From Batillaria attramentaria (Eukaryota > Mollusca > Gastropoda > Batillariidae), in contig JACVVK020000014.1 in NCBI GenBank assembly GCA_018292915.2, forward strand, positions 2,630,001 through 2,694,000: 64,000 nt of DNA, given 5' to 3'. The translations under genes were made by a program, and so were the position numbers. Shown in pieces: positions 59,007-64,000 of this stretch (its first letter is position 1; every line of letters begins with the position of its first letter). The notes beneath the pieces were generated by a model. The model was not told the origin of the DNA. It saw only the letters and a list, made by a program, of their open reading frames with translations, and made no database searches.

Positions 59007-62000
59007 ATGGAAGTTGAGAAGGCTGTTGTTAAAAGTGTGATTTCTAAATGCCGTATTCGCGACATTGAACTTCTTCTTAGGAAATGGGGATGGTTTTCCG
59101 ACGAAGACATAAAGAAACTAAACTTCAAAGCCACCAAGAAAGAGATTGCTTCTCAGATTGTTGGACTGTGTCAGGTAATGATCTTAGCTCCGGCCCCCAT
59201 GCCTGGACCCAAGAGTACACACAACACAGTTGTGTAAATTATAATGTTATGTATGACTACTGTGTTGTAAACTTGATGCGTTAAATATTTTGTTTCAGGA
59301 TATGGGGTTGAAGCAAGAGATTGGTGACCTAGACCTTTTGTGTAAGTAATTTCGGTAATTGTAAAGAATAGTATACAAAAATAATTGGAGCTAATATTGC
59401 ACACACTTTGACAGGTGTTTTCGGTTCTGCTCGATGCAAAGAGACGTAAGACACCCCTACCTACTCACTTTGACCACTCCTTCCCCACAAACATGCACAA
59501 CATATCCCTGAATAACTGGCGACCACAGCCGTTTTCACCCATGTAATCACCAACCAAAATGGCGTGCACATGACTGCTCGGGCCGTGGTCGCCAGTCATT
59601 CAGGGATATGTTGTGCATGTTTGTGGGGAAGGAGTGGTCAAAGTGAGTAGGTAAGGGTGTCTTACGTCTCTTTGCATCGAGCACAACCGAAAACACCCGT
59701 CAAAGTGCGTGCAATTAGCTCCAATTATTTTCGTATACTATTCTTTACAATTACCGTAATTTCGCATTGTCGAGCATGTGAAGTTGACTCAGTCTATACT
59801 TATGAATGAAACTATATTTGGTAACAATAAATTTAGGCACTGCATACAAAAATATTAATCTAGTGGTTTGCTCACAAAATTCTATTATGATTTGCCGTGT
59901 TGACTCAGAGGAAACATTTATCGTGCCAGCTTGTGTTTATGTTTTGCTATGCCGGAATGCATGTATTCACGTTGACTGGTTTGCTTGGTCATGTTTTTGC
60001 AGTATTTAGAGACAAAATACCCCACAAACCTTTGATTGTTTTACAAAAATGTACCTAGACAGAAACTAACACAGAACAAGATCCAGTCTTTCTCTCTCCC
60101 CCAACCCTACAACCCCCATCTCCTCTGGTGCAAAATTGATGATTCTTGTATGATTGTAGGTACACAACTGCATTCTTCATCCCGCAAATGGACAGTGCTG
60201 AAGTTGAAAGGTATCCCACTGTATACTAGAACTGTATTTTATTCATTTAAGTGTAACAACAGCTAACATAGTTCAGTATCCATTGTAATAATTAATGTAA
60301 GTTTGTTTTCTCCACTTCCATAGCACACAGAACATATATAAATAGATCTAGATAACATTTGATGGTTGGTAGGGCATCTTCATTGTCTAGGGCTTCACAT
60401 CCATGGGAAATATTATGGGACATGCATGTCCTAGCTGACTTGAAAAGAAAATGTGGGACATACGTCCGCCTTGGATAAAAAATAATTGGACATTTAAAAA
60501 ATAAATTGGTCTCTGAGTATAACCAATGACAGATTTCATAAAAATCTGATTATTATAATTAAGACATCTTTTCCTTCTCAAGGTTGTCAACCTAAGACTG
60601 ACCTAGACCCTCAAGAACTGCAGGATCGTTTGCTGGCGTTACTGGAACCAGAATCCATCTACAGTGTAGTAAGTGCCTCAACAATTATGAGCCAGCTCTG
60701 CACTGAATACTGCAAGGTTTACAGAACTTTCCATTAACAGAAAGTTCTTTATTTGTTTGTCACTGTACTTGTTCTGATTCTGAGTGTTTTACACTTACCA
60801 TTATACTTCTTAAGTTCTTACTGATCCTTCCCCATTTTTACTGACTCCATGCTCTTTTTTTTTGTAAAACTAAAAGCAAAACATCAGTGTAATCCCGGGT
60901 TATTAGCTTGCGGCTTTTGTGTTATGATGAGCAGAATATTTTAGTGGCTACCCTCGGTCTTGGTTTTTTATTTTTAGTGCTAGATTGTGGGCGGAGTTAT
61001 TTATTCTTTTTCTTTTTCTTTTTTTTTTTCTCCAGCAGGTCAATGTGAAGAGCTATGCTGGGGCCACCTGGATTCGACTGTACAGGCTGGAGGCCGTCCC
61101 ATATCGTGCTACAGATGTTGTCTACATTCTAGCATATCCACACACACCTTTCCTTATTACCTGCCGAATGAAAGTCAAAATGCAGGAAATGCTGTACTCG
61201 GTGAGTGGAGACACAAATAGTATACATTATACAGAACTTAACCCAACAAAAGTTGGCTGTGATGTCACTGAGATTCCGTAAAACTAAAAATAAACAGCAA
61301 TGTGTAAACAAACCACTACTGTAGCGTTCACAGTTGTGGTCAGATGTGACTTTAACTGTACACGTGCAAAGCCTTCACTGGCTTCAGTTTAAATCATCCT
61401 GTATACATGTGCTATGTGCTGCCATGCATGCTTCAGTCGTACATGTGTCTGTGTAGTTGTTTCAGCTTTTTATACAGCTTGTTACAAGGTCTAAAAAGTA
61501 AAATTGAACTGTAGATGATGACCCGGAGCTGCTGCAAAAGCAGCTGACAGGCCTGAGAAAAGCAGTGTCCAGAGATGCTGCATCATAGTTCATACACTGC
61601 CAAATTAAATTGAGTGAGGAAATTTCAGTAAATGAAAGTACCTGTACTTTCATTTCAGGTGCTGTTGGAAGTGTTTGAAGCAGAAGAAATCAAGGAACTG
61701 CAGCTGACTGGCCACCATCTTCCCTCCCTTGCTGACCTTGCTCTTCAGCAAACCTCGCAGGTACATGTACATCACAACCGGCAATCATGATTTTGTATGT
61801 TTCGAGTGTTTTTGATATCCAGTGTTTTGCCATTTATTCCACTGTTGTTTTTTGTGTATTTGTACTTCAAGAGATGAAGTCTTTATTTCCTGGATCTATA
61901 TATGATTTTGAGATACTCTAGTCTAATTCGTGATTTATAATCTAGGGAGGAAAGGCACACAAATAACCTGACGCCATGCTCAATGCTGTGGTGCGTTTTA

Positions 62001-64000
62001 TTGCACTGTGTGCTGAAAAATCCACATTAGGTCAGACCAGAGGCGTCGCTTACCATCACCAGATACTGTAAAACTTCCTTATGCCTTCAGAGTATAGATC
62101 TTAAAAAGATGTTTTGTTTGTTTTCTACATGGAAGTTGTTTGCACCAGTACAATGTTTCTAGTTGAAGGGTTTCTTTGCTTGAAGGCTAAAGGGACACAA
62201 GCCAGCCCTGACATGGCCATTTTCTTAGTAACTGTTGGAGACATGGTTTGCTGTCCTTGCCATACCTTGAAGTAGGGGCGTAGGAACCACGGGGGCCCAG
62301 GCCTCCGTTCGATTTTTGGAACAAGGGGGGCCCTAATATCTTTGGGATTGCACAGTCAGCTGTAAGGGCAGCTGCTGTATCTAACTAGAGGATGGCTATT
62401 CTTAGAACAGCTGGGAAACCCAGGACCATAAAATACACATAAGAAAGGGAGGGCTGCAGATATCGGTATCCTACCTAAAACTGATATGCTTCCATCATTT
62501 TATAGTGGTGGTGCAAGATGATCAGTTTTAACCAGATAGCTTCTAAGTCTAGAGCAAATATATCACAGTAGTACATGTAGTTCTAAGCTATTCATCACCT
62601 ACAGCTTGAGGTTTGGCAACAACATCAGTGCTAGATACATTTGTGTTTAGTCGTACTCGTAATCAGTAAACTTACCCGGTTCTGTCTGGTGTGTGTTCAG
62701 GGTCCCTTTCATGCATACAGAGACAAGGAAGAGGATGAAAATCCCCTGGTCAGCAGCAAGTCTCACAAGAAAAAGGGTCAGTGCTGCCGTAGTAATGTGT
62801 GTGGAGTGCATTTTTTTTTCTCTCTCTTTTTTTTTTTTTTTGTGCTCTTGCACCAAAGGACCATCACCAATTTTTTTTTAATTAAAAAAAGAAACCACCA
62901 AACAACAACAACAAAATCTGATTTAAATTACATACATCATGGATTTTTTTTTTTTAAGCAGATTGGTAACAATGAGCATTTCATGTGTATTTTTATTGTA
63001 AGACGTGGTGGATAATCGATCTGATTTCTTTGGCAAAGTTTGCTTGGGGGTTTTCCTATATTGGCAACAAAAGCAAATCCATTCCGTTGTCCCTGTTAAT
63101 TGTTGTGCGGCATAACCCTCCACTTTTCTCTCTGCCTTTTAACACATTTCATATCACAAGGACTGCTCTTCCTGCAGCATCAGCAGAAGCTAAGGAGAGA
63201 GAAATAGACTTGCGACTCCAGGATGAACACCAGGCTGAAAAGAAACGCAGACAGGACCGCCTGGACAGTACTTTCGGCTCCCACACACAGCCTACTCTGG
63301 AAAAACTGGAGTACAAGGTACTTTTGATACGCATAGATAGAATAAAGAAGTACATATGTGTGGGAACTATAACCAGACAAATTTCCTGGCTGTCCGGAAA
63401 AGTATGTTACAGTTCTCCTGAATATTATCCACTGTGGCACAGACATGATAGAGCATGTTTTCAAAGCTATCTCTGTTTTCCTGGGATACACAGGCTGGGG
63501 GATTTTCGGTCATTTGGCAATTTTCAGACAAATAATTCTTGCGTGTCAGTATCAAGGCAGTATTTCACTTTTGGGTGCCAGGAGAGGCTTCTAAATGCCT
63601 TTAATAATGCTAAAAATAAAACTGGTTTCCTTCCTCCTATGGTCCCTCAGCAGGGCGCTACCCCTGCACTCTTGCCCAGGTTTCAGTCTTTTTTCTCCCC
63701 AGCAATTCCCCAGCCTGGATACATTTGACGTGTTGATTAACATGAGCAAAGTTTCAGGTGTGCATGATGTTTATTATTAGTCAGGTGAAGTTGTCACTTC
63801 TTGTTTTTCACAAATCATTCTCCTGTGTTTTGCTTGCAAATATACATTTCTAATTTCACCATCAACTATGTTTTATGCAATCATGCTAATGCAACTGGTT
63901 CATTCTTTTTTATTCCCCTGTTACAGCTTGACTTGAGATTTCGCGGCACAACATTTGCTCCTGGCATGAAGGGCCGACGGGAGGTATTTCGATGTCGAGT
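59007..64000 (+). CDS. CENPN: CENP-N, centromere protein N (partial, runs off the window)
   Basis: Coding exons are 59007-59174, 59299-59341, 60160-60210, 60583-60668, 61039-61200 (or from 61036, adding one Gln), 61659-61760, 62701-62776, 63178-63317 and 63927 to beyond 64000, in frame across all joins. The N-terminus has the helical pyrin-like pattern of CENP-N (SKCRIRDIELLLRKWGWFS, then NFKATKKEIASQIVGLC). The middle contains TWIRLYRLEA and PHTPFLITCRMK, aligning to the human WIRIAW and QTPYAF segments. The later AKEREIDLRLQDEH block, then QPTLEKLEYK and LDLRFRGTTF, follow the human order. About 300 codons are present against 339 in human, so only the last part is missing. CENP-N reads the CENP-A nucleosome and, with CENP-L, links it to the inner kinetochore. 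Intron 2 holds a long-TIR element; the last intron in the window holds a Q element. Confidence 0.9.
59354..59755. mobile_element. 402-bp element with ~185-bp terminal inverted repeats and 8-bp duplication
   Basis: GGTAATTGTAAAGAATAGTA at the left end is inverted at the right end, and the arms stay complementary to near 59540/59575. GTAATTTC is duplicated exactly at 59346-59353 and 59756-59763. No ORF. The element starts 12 bases after the exon 2 border of CENP-N, and the left duplication includes the +5 G of that donor. Confidence 0.92.
63491..63717. mobile_element. Non-autonomous TIR element Q, copy 3
   Basis: Ends CAGGCTGGGGGATTTTC and, inverted, CAGGCTGGGGAATTGC. GATACA is duplicated exactly at 63485-63490 and 63718-63723, which defines a 6-bp target duplication for the family. 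In a CENP-N intron. Confidence 0.85.

Noticed and set aside
62270..62345. A further hAT-like MITE (TAGGGGCGTAGGAACC)
   Set aside because: Only one end-like sequence is visible; no matching inverted end or duplication found.

Overview
The window is animal nuclear DNA: multi-exon genes with GT-AG introns, no operons, and many transposons and microsatellites. Short tRNA-headed SINEs with a body ending in a 'GACGTTAAACCCCCAAACACCCAC'-type tail, a 5S-rRNA-headed SINE, long (CA/GT)n arrays, CR1/L2-like LINEs and a K02A2.6-like gypsy element together suggest a mollusc, most likely a marine gastropod. The species is an inference, not something the sequence states.

Six genes can be assembled from splice sites with consistent reading phase, and a seventh runs off the right edge. 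(1) Plus strand 863-4747, (2) plus 6099-7529 and (3) plus 41186-47501 are three four-helix proteins of the claudin/PMP22 superfamily (183, 178 and 184 aa), each with the W-GLW-C-C signature in the first extracellular loop. (4) Minus 13557-23012 is a complete copine (C2A-C2B-vWA, 737 aa, 14 coding exons) with an unusual Gly/Pro/Gln/Trp repeat tail of about 190 residues. (5) Plus 53108-56012 is an enoyl-CoA delta-isomerase/hydratase-like protein (230 aa) ending in SQL, a possible peroxisomal signal. (6) Minus 57438-58468 is CMC2, the twin Cx9C cytochrome c oxidase biogenesis protein (86 aa). (7) Plus 59007 to beyond 64000 is CENP-N, which binds centromeric nucleosomes. CMC2 and CENP-N are divergent with about 160 bp between the first CENP-N codon and a candidate CMC2 untranslated exon. 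From memory, the human genes have the same arrangement.

Layout: 1-7.5 kb holds two claudin-like genes with inverted-repeat elements in their introns. 7.5-13.5 kb is gene-free and SINE/LINE/MITE-rich, including a 5S-headed SINE and a SINE nested in a SINE. 13.5-23 kb is the copine gene. 23-31 kb is gene-free and holds a 5'-truncated LINE inserted into a minisatellite. 31.07-36.31 kb is an intact gypsy-type LTR retrotransposon whose two 314-bp LTRs look identical and are flanked by a perfect 5-bp duplication. 36-41 kb is repeats. 41-47.5 kb is the third claudin-like gene with a 28-bp minisatellite in an intron. 47.5-53 kb shows no gene I can support. 53-64 kb is a compact block of three conserved housekeeping genes (ECI-like, CMC2, CENP-N).

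The genes do not form one pathway. The claudin-like genes are a local family, the copine is a calcium-dependent membrane-binding protein, and the right-hand block is a set of housekeeping neighbours. I found no CRISPR array, prokaryotic operon, true tRNA gene or true rRNA gene. The most unusual features are the copine tail, the SINE bodies that carry either a tRNA or a 5S head, the young gypsy element, and a long-TIR element sitting 12 bp into a CENP-N intron.
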